Below, one piece after another: positions 1 through 12,159 of a stretch of DNA of 64,000 nucleotides. Location: NCBI GenBank assembly GCA_001414485.1, contig LLEY01000055.1, positions 248,001 to 312,000 on the forward strand, in the 5' to 3' direction. Numbering within the stretch: position 1 is the first letter of the stretch; every line of letters starts with the position of its first letter. A program made the translations under genes and the position numbers. The notes under the pieces were generated by a model that saw nothing but the letters and a program-made list of their open reading frames with translations, was not told where the DNA came from and searched no databases. The stretch comes from Calycina herbarum. Taxonomy: Eukaryota; Ascomycota; Leotiomycetes; Helotiales; Pezizellaceae.

Positions 1-1631
1 CGAGTACTTTCCCAAGGCCTCTTCTTCGCGTTCTTGTTGTCTTCGCCGAGCCACTGTTTTCTCCCAGTTGCTTTTCTTCGAAGGTTTTTTGCTCCGAGAG
101 TTGGTTTCTCCAAGTATTCTTCTCGGAGTTAATTCCGCGGAGTAAATTTCTGGGACTTATTTCTAAGTGTCGGAACTTACTCTTTAAGTCTCTAAGTACT
201 TTTCTCTGAACGACCTTTTTTCTCGAAGTTATTCAGGTATTATTTCGGAATTATATTCAGAAATTATTTCGGATATATGTCTTGGATAGATTTCTTAGAT
301 TAGGCATTCTATTAGAGTTCTTTTCTCCGATGGTTTCTCCGAGTTCTCGGGGTTATATTCTCTTTTCAAAAACCTTTCCTAGAACAGGTTTCTTTCTTAG
401 AATTATTTTTCAGACTCTTTAATCTTGGATTTATTCCTTTAAGTCGCTTCTCCGAGATCTTTGGTTTTATATATTCTCGGATTTATTTTGGATTTGTTTT
501 TTCTCTGAGTACTTTACTCCGAGTTCTTAATCTCTCAGACTCTTCTAGCGTTATTTCTAGGTCTCGGATTTAATTTATACTTGTAACTTTTCTCAGAAGA
601 TATATTTGAGAAGAGAGGATAGTATAGAGAAGAGAATAATTTGGGGTTCGGATTTTTAGAGAAGTCAGGGAAGGCGCGGGTTTGGCGTTTGTAAGAAAGT
701 CGAAGGTTGGCGAGTGAGCCGTAAGAAAGCTGCAGAAACCACGAGTTAGCGATTAACAAACAAGTAAGCTTTTACAAGTAAGCTAGTATATATAAGTAAG
801 CCATCAACTTATAAGTAAGCTAGTGAAGTTTTGCGAGTAATCTACTATTCTGCGGGTAAGCTACCCATTTCAAAATGGCGAGTAAGCCAGTTGTTGATAA
901 GTAAGCTATTCATCTATAAGTAAGCTTATAACTTTTGAGAGTAAGCTAGTAATTGACGAGTAAGCCATTAACTTGTGACTGAGCTAGCAATTAGTGAGTT
1001 ACTTGTGAGTAAGCCAGTACCATGTATGTAAGCTAGCAATGGGCGAGGTAGCTAGTAATCTGGTCAGTTTGTAATGTAGATGTGGGGGTCGCGATGGACA
1101 GCAAAAGCGCTCCGCGCTCGTACCTGCCTCACTAGCTCGTTGTTCCAGCTTTCTAGGGTAATTCATGTAAATTATCCTAAAAACTTAGAACAATTGAAAA
1201 TTGACCTAGATGGGCTGATATTACTGCTTATTATCCATCGCGAGGGAAAGTCACAGAGAGACAGTGTCTTCGTGTCGTCTTTGCATGCTAGAAGGCGACT
1301 TCTAAGGAAGGTGGGGGAAGGGGTCAAAAAGTTCAACCCCTCAAATGCCCCAGTGAAATTTCGCATACTAGAAATACCATACCACACTGTCCCCAGGAAA
1401 GAACCCAGGAGAAAAGAATAATGCAGTCAAGCCATCAAAATCTCTTGCAAATGTGGGGTATATTAAATCAGATGGACTCTACCTATCTAAAGGGCAGATA
1501 GATCCATAAGAAACAAGCTGTATGCTGTATGACGAATGACGAATGACGGATGATGTATGATGTATGCCGAGCAAGTTTAAACTCCCCCAATGCTTCAATA
1601 TAACCATCAAAAAACGAATAATTCAAGCTTT
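1..1631. other. Gene-free left flank with degenerate simple repeats
   Basis: I see no credible gene here. Bases 60-530 are T-rich and contain scattered variants of TCTCCGAG/TCTCGGAG. Bases 760-1060 hold the GTAAGC array listed separately. Bases about 1518-1570 carry a short run of 7-mers of the type GACGAAT/GATGTAT. The open frame at 1080-1421 has no recognisable motif and overlaps other open frames, so I do not call it. The last bases include the 3' untranslated side of the farnesyl diphosphate synthase gene, which ends at 1632 on the minus strand. Confidence 0.6.
764..1033. repeat. Degenerate tandem array, about 19-bp period, core GTAAGC
   Basis: The hexamer GTAAGC occurs at 764, 778, 796, 815, 856, 882, 901, 920, 941, 960, 1009 and 1028, with a variant GTAATC at 837. 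Successive spacings cluster at 18-22 bp and are most often exactly 19. The usual context is AAGTAAGCTA or AGTAAGCCA. The 49-bp gap between 960 and 1009 contains weaker copies (GAGCTAGC, GTGAGTTA). This is a decayed minisatellite; no function can be read from it. Confidence 0.75.
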
Positions 1632-2727
1632 CTACTTGCTTCGCTTGTAGATCTTGGCCAAGAATCCCTCGAAGACTGTCTTCTTCAACCCCTCGGATTC
1701 ATCGATATTCTCGATCAATTTTCTGATTTCGCTAACACGCTTCTCCTCGTAGTCCTTGTAGATTTGCTCTAACTTGAGCTCCTCGTATAGCTTCTTCACG
1801 ACTGCCTCGTTGGATTTGTCTTTGCGTCCGTAGTTCTCGTCGAGGACCTTTCGTTGCTCGGGGGTGGCGATGGCTAGGGCTTGGTTGACTAACCATGAAC
1901 ACTTGTTGTCGAGAATATCTGTGCCAATCTTTCCAATGTGCTCAGGTAGACCGAAGTTGTCAAGGTAATCGTCCTGAATTTGGAAGTATTCACCGAGAGG
2001 GATAAGAATGTCCTCAGCTTGCTTGAGGTTCTTTGGGGTTGCGATATTTTGGTGGTAGAGAGCCAGAGCAACTGGGAGGTAGAAAGAGTAGTATGCGGTC
2101 TTGTAGATGACGATGAATTGGTATTTGGTCATGGAGAAGTTGTCCAAGTCAACCTTTTCCTCTGGAGCGGTGAGAAGGTCGCATAATTGGCCAAGCTCGG
2201 TTTGGAAGGTGGTCTCGTGGAACAATTCGACAAGCTCGATGTAGGCAGGGTGTGTACGGAAGTATTTCTTTAGGAGGGTGTAGATGGCGGCTTCGAGCAT
2301 GAATGCATCGTTGATTGCAATCATGCCCACTTCAGGTTGTCTATACCAGCAAGGTGCTCCACGACGAGTGATGCTGCTGTCCATAATATCATCTGAAACC
2401 AGGAAAAATGCTTGAAGAAGCTCGGTCATCCATCCCAACGTAGCGGCTTGGAAATATTGTTCTTCGGTAAGAGGTTTTTCGAGGAGGAGGGAAACCGAAT
2501 CGGGTACTGACATACCCCGATTGCATTTTCCGCCGATGGTGTTTGCATTAAGGGACTAGATTGTATTTGTTAGTCTCTTCACCTTCAGTTGGCAATGTTA
2601 CACTTACTGCTTTGTACCAGGTAACAAATTGCTCAGGTAGTTTGAACTGCTTGGCATGATCCAGGAGATCTTCTACCAGTTTGGGGAAAACAGCTTCAAA
2701 CTCCTGGAGAGTGGTTTTTTGGGCCAT
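1632..2727 (-). CDS. erg20: Farnesyl diphosphate synthase
   Basis: Condenses dimethylallyl diphosphate and two isopentenyl diphosphates into farnesyl diphosphate for sterols, ubiquinone, dolichol and protein prenylation. Two exons: 2727..2608 (40 codons, phase 0) and 2555..1632, with a 52-bp intron (GTAAGT to CTAG). The model gives 347 residues, the usual size for fungal enzymes. Exon 1 reads [20 protein letters not shown] and the junction restores the conserved [18 protein letters not shown] segment, which decides the intron. The first aspartate-rich motif DDIMD lies near residues 95-99 and the second, DDYLD, near 235-239; the C-terminus is KIYKRSK. Without the first exon the protein would start at an internal Met and lose its N-terminal helix. 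No defects seen. It is transcribed away from the Cdc23-like gene, with which it shares the 2.7-3.3 kb upstream region. Confidence 0.96.
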
Positions 2728-3283
2728 CTTGGTCGATTTGAGATATTCGAATAGGTGATGGAGTAGTTGAGGTAGACACGGGGGGGGGGTCGGTTTGGGG
2801 AGGAGGGAGAAGTCAATGGAGGTGGAGATGAGAGCTGGGGGTTTTGGGAAAACAAAAGGGAAGCCTGATTGGAGGGCGGTGAGTCGCGGGGTGGCAGAAT
2901 TTAAAGTTGCAGGGGTGCTTTCTCAGGGGAAGGCTCGGTCGCAATGTTGATTGTGATTGTTGGTGTTAGTAGGCTCGTAGGCTTCCTCCGATACCAAAAC
3001 AGCTCGCAGATTCCTTATAATCGAATTCTGGAACCTTTTCTACACGGCCCTACATATCTCGAGTGCTCAAGTACTTTGTCCTTTCGAATACCTGAGAAAC
3101 GCGCCTTCTTTCTAGTGGAAATACCCGGACGGTACGGTACTTGGAGCAACAAGTGCCTGAAGCCACTGAAGGAACGGGCCCGGACACAAGACCACAACAA
3201 CACCAAGAACCAGGCCGAAGAACCGCATGTTTGTACACGAAACAATCTGTGTGTACCTCGAAAATCACAACTTGGACTTCACA

Positions 3284-5445
3284 ATGGTGTTTAGTGAGCG
3301 GGAGACGGCTCAATTGAGAGCAGCCTTGCAAGAGGCAGTCATAAAATGCTCGGAAAGATGTCTCTATCAGTCTGCGAAATGGTGCGCCGTATATACACCA
3401 CCTGCCAGATATATACTAATATGCGCAAAGGGCCGCAGAACTCCTCACGTCGATACCTGCCTCGGAGGAATCAGACGAACCCGAAGATTCGCAGATGACC
3501 GAAGTCCCAAATGAAGGCGTGCCTCCCATCGTCGTGAGCGGAAACTCCGATCCAGACGAAGCACTGTTGGAAGCAAAAGAGATAAACCAGTACCTATTGG
3601 CGAAGTCCTTTTTTGATTGTCGAGAGTACGACAGATGCGCTGCTGTCTTTCTACCAGATACAGTTCTGTCTGGCATATTATCAACAAGCTCGACACCAGC
3701 GCCGAAAACAACAAACAATAAAGGAAAGGGCAAGGCGCCGCTATCCAGTCGAAAAAGCAGTACGGGGGCCGTGTCTATGCCACGATTGAGTCAAAAGAGT
3801 CTGTTTTTGACTTTGTATGCCAAATTCATGTCGGGAGAAAAGAAAAAGGACGAGGACAGTGAAATGGTGATGGGCCCTCACGATGGTGGAACTGCGATAA
3901 ACAAGCAACTGGTCACAATAACCCGATTTCTGTCGAATTGGTTTGAGGAGAGGACAAGCGAAGCTGGCGAGGTAGTAGGAAGTCAGGGTTGGCTGGAATA
4001 CCTGTATGTTGCCATACCCGGGGAATGAAGTTTACTAACGATTGAAGTTATGGCATGGTCCTATCGAAAGATAAAAGCGAGGAAGAAGCTATGCGCTGGC
4101 TGATGAGAAGTGTTCATCTATACCCCATGAATTGGGGATGTTGGTTGGAGATGACATCCTTAATTGGAAGAGTGGAAGACGTTTGTAACCTCTCTCACCA
4201 ATAAGCCCCGTGCTAACAACATCACAGCTCAACCGAATCTCACAACACCTGCCACAAAATATCGTCTCTTTTATATTTCACCTCCACACCTCTCTCGAGC
4301 TATACCAATCGACACCCACACTCTCAAACTCACTAGATCAGCTCCTCTCGATTTTCCCCACGAGTCCTTTCCTGTTGACTTGTCTGGCACTCCTTGCATA
4401 TCACACGAAAGATTTCGTGGCCGCCGATTCCCACTTTAGTAACTTACTTGCCCTCCATCCTCACCGACTCGACTCTTTAGACCACTATTCCAATATTCTT
4501 TACGTCATGAATTTACGACCAAAACTCTCTTTCTTAGCCCACCTCTGTACCACCATCGATAAATTCCGACCGGAATCCTGTGTCGTTGTCGGAAACTACT
4601 ACTCCTTACTCTCTTCTCACGAAAAAGCAGTGCAATATTTCCGACGTGCCTTGACTCTCGACCGTTCATGTCTAAGTGCATGGACGCTCATGGGCCACGA
4701 GTACGTCGAATTAAAAAACACGCACGCGGCCATTGAATCTTATCGAAGAGCAGTCGATGTTAATCGACGCGATTATAGAGCTTGGTATGGATTGGGACAA
4801 ACTTATGAAGTGCTGGAAATGCACGCTTATGCTTTATGGTATTATAAACGCGCGGCTGGGTTACGGCCGTGGGATGGGAAGATGTGGATGGCGGTGGGAT
4901 CATGTTTGCAAAAAATGGGACGAAATTTGGAAGGAATCAAAGCTCTTAAGAGAGCGTTACTTGCGGATAGTTATTATGATGCGGGTGTTGGAAGCTCTTT
5001 TGGAAGTGGAGGACGAGATCGCGGCGGAACCATGGATCCCGAAATCCTCCTCCAAATAGCGGGGATGTACGAGGGACTCGAGGATGAAGCAGAAGCGAGG
5101 GCATATATGGAGATGTGTGTCGCTCAAGAGGAAGGATCCGCTGAGGATCTGGGCTCTTCGGTTATCAATATTCACGCGGACTCGCAGTCTTCGGATGATG
5201 AGTCGAGACCTGGTCCTCTCCAGCCTAGTAATGGAGGGGAAGGAGGGAATAATGGCACCGGGGTTACGGCCGCGACTAGTAAGGCGAGGATGTGGCTTGC
5301 TAAGTATGCGATGCGGAATGGGGATTATACTAGGGCTATGCAGTTGGCGACGGAACTTTGTCAGGATGGGGTCGAGGTCGAGGAGGCTAAGGCTTTGGTT
5401 AGGGAGGTGAGGGTTAGGTTGGAGGTTAGGGGGCATGGTGGTTAG
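3284..5445 (+). CDS. cdc23: Anaphase-promoting complex subunit Cdc23/Apc8 (TPR protein)
   Basis: Scaffold subunit of the APC/C ubiquitin ligase in the nucleus, where TPR subunits form the arc lamp that binds activators and substrates. Four exons: 3284..3381, 3431..4003, 4048..4180 and 4228..5445, 673 residues in total. Introns are 44-49 bp with clear donors (GTATGT, GTTTGT) and branch sites (ACTAAT, ACTAAC, GCTAAC). The first junction makes QSAKW-AAELL, the typical Cdc23 N-terminal helix; the second makes EYLYGMVL. The C-terminal 400 residues are tandem TPRs with W-x-x-x-G and A-x-x-x-Y-x-x-A signatures, for example around YFRRALTLDRSCLSAW and the GRNLEGIKALKRAL helix. An acidic, low-complexity insert before the last TPR (ADSQSSDDES) is common in this family. 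Intact. Cdc16 or Cdc27 are less likely given the N-terminal sequence. Confidence 0.93.
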
Positions 5446-7090
5446 CTGAGGTGTGTATGAAGAGACTATGAATGATACCCCTTTTTTTGTGATGTTTTTG
5501 GTTTGGTTGGGATTTAGCTTTTATCGGGGATGAGTAGGTAATTTTCACGCTCAGTCATGTCGGGCATAAATACCCTGGCTGCAAGACAATCGGTTGAGTA
5601 TTGCATCCTGGTCTTATTCCCACTGCCTCGTCCTCAGTGTCACTAAGAGTCGAAGAGAGAGGGCCGAACTCAACTCGCAATAAAAGTTCTCGTTGTTTTC
5701 TCAGCGTGAATTGTAGAGTAAAATGGTACCTACCCTCTTGTCCCCCTCTTGGGAAACTTGCTATCTAAACCACTTGTCTAGAGGGGATGCGATAGTAAGG
5801 GACAACGGAAGCAGGAGTGCAAAAGTGAGGATGAGGGAGATCATGATGTTAGGTGCGATGGTGAGGGGGTTCTCTGCTCGAAAATCAAGTGGTGTATGGT
5901 TTGATGGGAGGGAGTTGAAACTCGACGGTTGTGCGGGTCAAGTGGTTTTTAGGGGAGTGAGTGAGGAAGAGGTCGAGGTCGTTCCTTCCTTCACTTGACA
6001 TGGACTCGAGGTCGTACCTTCATAAGTCTTACGCTTGGGACGAGTAACTCATCGGCGCTACCACAACAAAACCAGGGTAGGTACGACTCTGATCAGCCCC
6101 AGAGCTGACACCCGGAGGTGTGCAGTGAGGGCTGGAAACCTGGAAGGGTTTTCTCAGGTCGTTTCCAACTAAGCGTCTCGGTCATCGTTCTGCGTATGCT
6201 TTGCGAAAGTTCTTCCGCTAAAAGTCCATGAACAACTCGAAAATGTTGAAGTGAAGGAAAACTAAGTTTGAGAAGTTTGAATCCAAAATGAGGGGATATT
6301 GTTAAGTTTAGGGTCTTGGTGCAATCGGTAGGTTACCTACTGATAGCTACGTGATTTTTATCGCTGTTGGTAGGTAACCTACGAATTAGCCGGAGTTCCA
6401 AAAAGATGTTGAGAAAGAATGTTGTGTAGGCCATAGGTGGTTCATCCAGTGAGCGAGTAATCATCGAGTAAGCCATGTTCGGATTTTTCCTTTTTTTTTC
6501 TGTTTGGGAGAAGGTATACTCGCGCCTGGTTCTTGCCTCTAGGTCGCTCGTTCCCTTCTTGTCTGAACTCGTCAACATCCCCCCTTAAGTGGCCACCACA
6601 GAAGATGGGGTGCGAGGTCGGTCCTTCCATTGGTCTGACACATTCTCTCGACACTCGCCCTCGATAGATTTTTTTGAGTGCACGCAGAACGATAACTGAG
6701 AGTCTGTTTGTGAGGTCGTTAGGAAATTCAGGAAGGATAGCTTTTGCAGGGTCAATTTGCTCTTTCATTGTGTGCTCTAATCCTGGAAATCGGTTCAAGT
6801 GACCTTATTTCATGACGTGTCATCAGTTTACTTCACAGAATCATCACAGACATTCCACTCTGTGATCAGATAAGACGGGTTCAACCATTGCTCTTCTGTA
6901 CAAGAGTGTGCGAAATAGTACGATCGAAACAGAAGTGTCATTGTAGAAAATTTCTTGTTTCCTAGACACTCTCTCCCTCTTTACTTAACAACGTATGTTA
7001 TTATATCCTCGAGAACAGCTAATAAGAGCTCTATACCCCCTTTCTTACTCTATGAACTTTTTAGGAAGAAAATAGACACTTTTATATATA
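5446..7090. other. Gene-poor interval before the transposon nest
   Basis: The short open frames at 5723-5998 (plus) and 6333-6798 (minus) have no recognisable domain, overlap one another or lack support, and I do not call them genes. The stretch holds the 3' untranslated side of cdc23 and a pair of 13-bp inverted motifs at 6328-6382. From about 6940 the sequence becomes AT-rich as it approaches the nested transposons; TA at 7089-7090 is the left target duplication of element C. Confidence 0.5.
6328..6382. repeat. 13-bp inverted repeat, each arm near-palindromic
   Basis: GTAGGTTACCTAC (6328-6340) and GTAGGTAACCTAC (6370-6382) are exact reverse complements of one another, separated by 29 bp. 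Each arm is also a near-palindrome (GTAGG/CCTAC around a 3-bp centre). Neighbouring intergenic DNA contains further GGTACCTAC-like words, for example near 5723 and 6076. It could form a hairpin or be a pair of binding sites; function unknown. Confidence 0.6.
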
Positions 7091-7118
7091 ACGTGATCCA
7101 TCACCGAGCTGCGCACAT
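7091..7118. mobile_element. Fot1/pogo-type DNA transposon C, left end (split by retrotransposon A)
   Basis: Left terminus of element C: it starts ACGTGATCC directly after a TA (7089-7090) and contains the first 17-bp TIR repeat (ATCACCGAGCTGCGCAC). It stops at CACAT (7114-7118), where the LTR of element A begins. The rest of the element resumes at 14489. The partner TIR is at 16271-16321, followed by TA. Taking A and its target duplication out gives an element of about 1861 bp, the size class of Fot1. Confidence 0.88.
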
Positions 7119-7360
7119 TGTCAGGGCTTGTAGCAAGTGCTAATGAATTGAACTACAGAGGCTGTCTATGTACAAGAAGATTCGATTGTCCTTTCTAAGC
7201 CAGAGTCCTTGCCAACTTATATACTTAGTCAGCTTATTCTAGAGGGTTCTGCCAAGAGTACTCTCGAAGGTTCTGTCACGTCCATGCGTTGCTAAGCGAG
7301 GTCACGTAAATGCGTCGCTGGAGTACTCCGAGACTTATTCCACAGGTATAACCCTTAACA
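7119..7360 (-). repeat. 3' LTR of retrotransposon A
   Basis: 242 bp, starting TGTCAGGG and ending CCCTTAACA on the plus strand, so TG..CA bounded. It is the least mutated of the four LTR copies in its first 150 bases (it keeps words such as AGCAAGTGC). The terminal 90 bases (CACGTCCATGCG... to the end) are almost identical in all four copies. Confidence 0.93.
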
Positions 7361-8199
7361 TTACCCCCCTTCCTACTCTTGAAGGTAGGTGTCTAGGGCT
7401 ACTATGTCCTCTAACTTAGTAGCAGGTTCCTATGTTGGGTTTGCGTATCCTGTCTATTTAACCTTGTACTTAAGTCGAGTACGAGAGCCTTTTCCTAAGA
7501 GCTTCTTTTACCGTTGACCTAGTATTCTTTTAACTTACTATTCTATAGTATCGTCTACTAATATTATAGGTGGTTAATCATCGTCTATAATTTAACTAGG
7601 CAGCGGGTCTATAGCTGCTAGCCTTAATAAGTCTATATTAAAGACATTGTAGATACTAGGCAGGGTGTCTAGCTTATATACAGACGGGCTAATAACCTTA
7701 ATAACTGTGAACTTAGCAGATCGAGCGTCTAGTTTCTTACTAGCCCTGTCTATTTATATATTCTGTAAGCTTAAGTAAACCTTGTCTCTAACCTTGTATA
7801 TAGGAGCGGTATTCTGTAAACGATTTGCTTAAGTCTCCTAGTCTTATTATACCCTTGCTATTGATAATTATACCTATTCTATAATAGCCTTAATCTTTGC
7901 TACTATTGCTTCGCCCTTTTAAATTAGTGTTTTTGTGTTTATAGGTGCTACGACGTCTGTTAAGGGGTCGATAGTTTATAACGGATAACCGTGGCTGAGT
8001 TAGAAGAGGCTTATACCTGTTAATGTTGAATCCTGTCTATTAAAAGCTAGCTATACTACTGGCAGCTAGTTGGCCTAGTCGTCCTAAGCTATATTAATCT
8101 ACTGTTGTAGAAGTGTCTTAACTTTAGTATTTGCCTGTTCTGTTAACTCGTTAGTTTGTAGATAGAAGGCTATAAAGATCCGTTGTTTAATCCGTAAGA

Positions 8200-11100
8200 A
8201 GTTATAAAGCGTCTTCTATACTTGTCTAATGAATTACGGGCCTCTATTAGACACTATTGCTCTTAGTAGTCTATATAAGCTATAGTATATAGTAATAAAT
8301 AAGCGAGTAAATTCCTCTGATAATATAGTTGAGTTATAGGCTGTAAAGAGTACCTCTTTACCTAAACGGTCTATAAACATTGTTATTATATTAGAGCCTT
8401 TACTTATAGGTAGTGGTCTAATAAAGTCGATAGAGATCTCCTACTATTGCTGCTTAGGAATTGGTAATAGACGAAGTAGGCCTTGTTTACGATCTCTCTA
8501 GACCTTGGTACGTCTATAAACTCTATAGTTATAGATAAACTACTTAACTATAGTCTATAGGTTTAGCTAGAAGAACTCTCTTAAGACTATTATAATTGTC
8601 CTGTTCTTGCTAGGATGGCCTATAAGTATAGAATTATAGAGTTCCTATATAATTGCAGTCTATAACGGCTTATAGTCGGGGACCTATAGTCTGCCTCTAA
8701 ACTGTAAATCACTGTTCTTATTAACTAAGTAGTTAGAGATAGAGACTTTGACTGGAGAAGCGAGGTCTACTAGAAACACTCTATCTTCTTAGTAGACAGT
8801 GTTTATAAGACGCCTGAAGTCCTTGTCCTATACCTTTCCCTCTTCCTAGAGGTTCCGTAGTTGGTCTATAAACGCTTGCTACGTCGCTACGTCGCTTACT
8901 TGATTTCTCTTATTTACTGACACTGGTACTAGCTGTATAGTATTTCCTTAAATTATTCTGTCTAGAATTAGTTATACTATCTTATAATTAAGGCGTTTAT
9001 CTCCCTCTTTTAGGAGGTCCTGGTCTCTCCTTATTAGTATATCTAGCAGTTCTCCCTCTTTGCCTAGGCGGTATTAGATAATTAGGTTAAACTTACTAAG
9101 TATTAACTACTATCGTATTTGTCTTTTAGATAGTTTATAGACTGTTGTAAAGTACTTAAGATTCTTATAATCTATAAGTACTATAAACTATCTAATACTT
9201 TTTAACTCCGCTTCCTATTCCTTAAGGTAATGAATAATAGCTAATAACTTCTTATTATATATTAGGTAATTATATTCAGTAGGTGTGTGTTTCTTTGAGA
9301 AGAAGGCTACGGGCTATAAGACGCTATTCTTTACTTGAGAGAGTACGCCTTCTAAGTAATATCCGGAGGAGTCTATCTCTAGGACCGTCTTATAATCTAG
9401 GTTAAACTGAGCTAGTACTGGGGCCTCTGTAAAGGCCTGCTTTAACTGTTTAAAGACTCTATTTGCTTTGTCTGTTTATTAGAAGGATATATCCTTTTTA
9501 ATAAGTCTATAAAGAGGAGCTATAATCTGTGAAAAGTCTTTAATAAACCGTCGATAGAAATTTGTAAATCCTAGGAAGCTAAGGACGCCTTTTGCCTTTA
9601 TTAGTGCTTTCTAATCTATAATAGCTTATATTTTAGCTAGGTCTATCTATAAACCTTTCCCTACTTCTATAATAAACCTAAGGTACTTTGTAGACTATAC
9701 TTTAAATTCGTACTTATTAATATTAAGCTATAGTCTAGTATCTTGAAGCCTTTGTATTACTTTATAGACATGCTTATAGTGCTGGTTATAGGTACTGTCT
9801 ATAAAGACTAAGACATCGTCGATATATACTAAGACAAAGTTGTCTAAGAACTTTTAAAGCGTATAATTAATATACTACTAGAAAGTGCTAGGAGTATTTA
9901 TAAGCCTAAAAGGGGTAATAAGCTATTTAAAAAGCCTAAAGCGTGTCTGGAAAGCTGTTTTCTACTTATCTCTCTTCTTAATTCGTATCTTATAAAACGT
10001 AGTAATAATATCTATTTTTATAAACTACTTTGCTTTTCTAATCTGGTTAAGTGTTTCTTAGATTAAGAGTAATAGATAGCGGTCTTTATAGGTTAACTTA
10101 TTTAGTGCCTAGTAGTTATAACAGAACCGTAGGCCTCTTTCTGGCTTCTGTACGAAGAGTACTAGCGTAGCTGTTAGAGAGTTGCTTACTCGAATGAATT
10201 CCTTGTCTAGTAGCTCTGTTAGGGTTTTATAAAGTACTAACAGCTTATCCTGTGATATATTATAGAGTGGCCCCTATGGGACTGTCTCCTTAGATCTGCT
10301 GTCTGTCTATAAAAGCTTAATACTATAATTAATTCCTTATTAGTATACTAGTAACTTGTTTACTTCTTTTCTATTAAAAGCTAGGTAGAATTCTAGACTA
10401 ATCTAGCTAGGTAGCTTTATCTGTGGGTCTATATACTTCTTCTCTACTAACGCTTTACTAATGTCTATAAGGCTAGCTGAGAAAACTTGTAGCTTATGTT
10501 TATAATCTATAAGAAAGTAGAAGACGGCTATACTTACTTACTTATAGGAGTAAGACTTTTCTAGCTTATTATAAACTTCTAACCTAGAGTCTTAGAAGAG
10601 TAAGTATCTCTTAGTAGTGTTAAGTAAAGCTCGCTCTCTCCTTAACTAAGATTTTCCTAGAATTATTTTATAGCCCTCGATCTTAGAGACTATATAAGTA
10701 TAAACCCGTTTCTACTAGTAGCCTCTAATATCTATGTTAAAAGATACTACTTAGGATATAGTATCCTCTAATACTCCTTCTACTAACTATAAATGCCTTA
10801 GTATGATTTATATATAAGAGAGCTAATAACGACGGATAAAACGGTATAAAATAATTCTATAGACTAAATACTCTAAATCTACTAAGGCTTATAAAGTAGC
10901 TACCCTATTTACTAAAGCTGATATAAGAAGAGGTTTTTCGTTTATATATTCCTACTTAAAATGTCTCTAAGTGTCTATTACTAACAACTCCCTTCGTCGC
11001 CCCTATCTACGCTTTCTAATAGAAGCTACTAGTTTTCCGAATCTAAGGAGATATTACTGTCTTCTTCTTCTAATTCTAGCGCTACTTCCTTTACCTCTGC

Positions 11101-12060
11101 CTTCTGTTTATAGACCGAATCCGCTGTTATAGGTTGCCTTAGTAGTCTATATAGACATTCTTAAATAAAATAACTAGTAGCTCTGTAGCAAAGATAGCGA
11201 CTAGTACGAGTACGGTTGCTTTGTTCTTCCTAGGACACCTATTTAGTACGCTTAGTGCTAGTTGTTAAGACTTTAGCAGGTGCTAGTTCCTAATCTATAC
11301 CCTCTACGGATGCCTTATAGGTGACTTTCGGTCTGTTAGCGATATTACCGCTTATTACCTGCTGTGTAGTATCTGTCGAGCGTTTCTAAGAGGTCCGTGG
11401 TGTTTCTAGGAGAGTCTAGGCCCTAGATCTTAATATTCGAGCTTTATAAGCTCTTAAGCGGTCGTTCGTTTCTTTAATAATAGAGTAGTAAGACTCGAAG
11501 TTAGGTTAAGAAGGAACTATGATTATTGCTTTAACTAACTCGTTACTAAGGATTCGGTTAAGAGACACCTTCTTTACGTTGTCTAGCTAAGATCCTCCTC
11601 TAGACTCTATAAGCAGGGCTTGCTATTCTATAAAGACCTCTAGGAATGGTCTTAAGCCCTAGTAGAAGGATTCTAGCTTTTGTTACGCTCTTTCCTTAGC
11701 TTACGGGTCTCTAAATATAAACTCTACTCGATCTAAGAAATCACTACTATTAGCTAGCTCTAGCTTACCCTGTTCCTATACCTATGCTTCTATTCTACAG
11801 AGCGCCTTACTTTATAGAGATCTGTTAAGTACTTAAAACTTAATATATTTAGTATATCTGTAGTAGTCGACTTCGATTTTAGCTCGTGCTTGTTATAACT
11901 AAGCTTCTAGCTTGTCTAAGTCTCTATAGAATTCTAGTAGTAGAGGAAGAGATTTCCTAGGTTTATTATCGTTGTAGACTATCTATAAGCGAGCTTCCTT
12001 ATCCTTCTTTTACTTGTTTATAATCCGTAGATAATCGTTCTCTTAGGTAGATATTAACTG
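8200..12060 (-). pseudogene. gag-pol relic of retrotransposon A
   Basis: No long open frame remains, but minus-strand translation across stops gives family landmarks in the Ty3/gypsy order. These are a C-Y-R...E-C zinc-knuckle remnant (about 11150-11205), a reverse transcriptase palm with L-R-F-C-Y-N-Y and then F-V-L-V-Y-I-D-D-V-L-V-F (9796-9840), and an integrase core fragment at about 8220-8265. RNase H and protease must lie between but I cannot delimit them. The order RT before integrase separates it from Ty1/copia. Internal stops are mainly TAG/TAA in places where CAG/CAA would fit, consistent with RIP. Non-functional. Confidence 0.85.
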
Positions 12061-12084
12061 ATTCTACTGCTCTTAAACATACTA

Positions 12085-12133
12085 ACGTGTTTTATCACTT
12101 AGCGAGCCACATTACTTAGCGAGCTATTTTTCC
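12085..12133. repeat. Left TIR of element D
   Basis: 49 bp: a 9-bp end, two 17-bp tandem units and TTTTCC. It matches the reverse complement of 13896-13944 with only a few transitions. Confidence 0.93.
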
Positions 12134-12159
12134 CTACTACTAACTATCTAACTATAAGA

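Noticed and set aside
1080..1421. 113-codon open frame on the plus strand
   Set aside because: No motif, overlaps an opposite open frame, atypical composition, and lies in repeat-rich DNA.
5723..5998. 91-codon open frame downstream of cdc23
   Set aside because: No recognisable domain or splice continuation.
6333..6798. Overlapping minus-strand frames of 81 and 118 codons
   Set aside because: Overlap each other in different frames; basic, low-complexity; no family resemblance.
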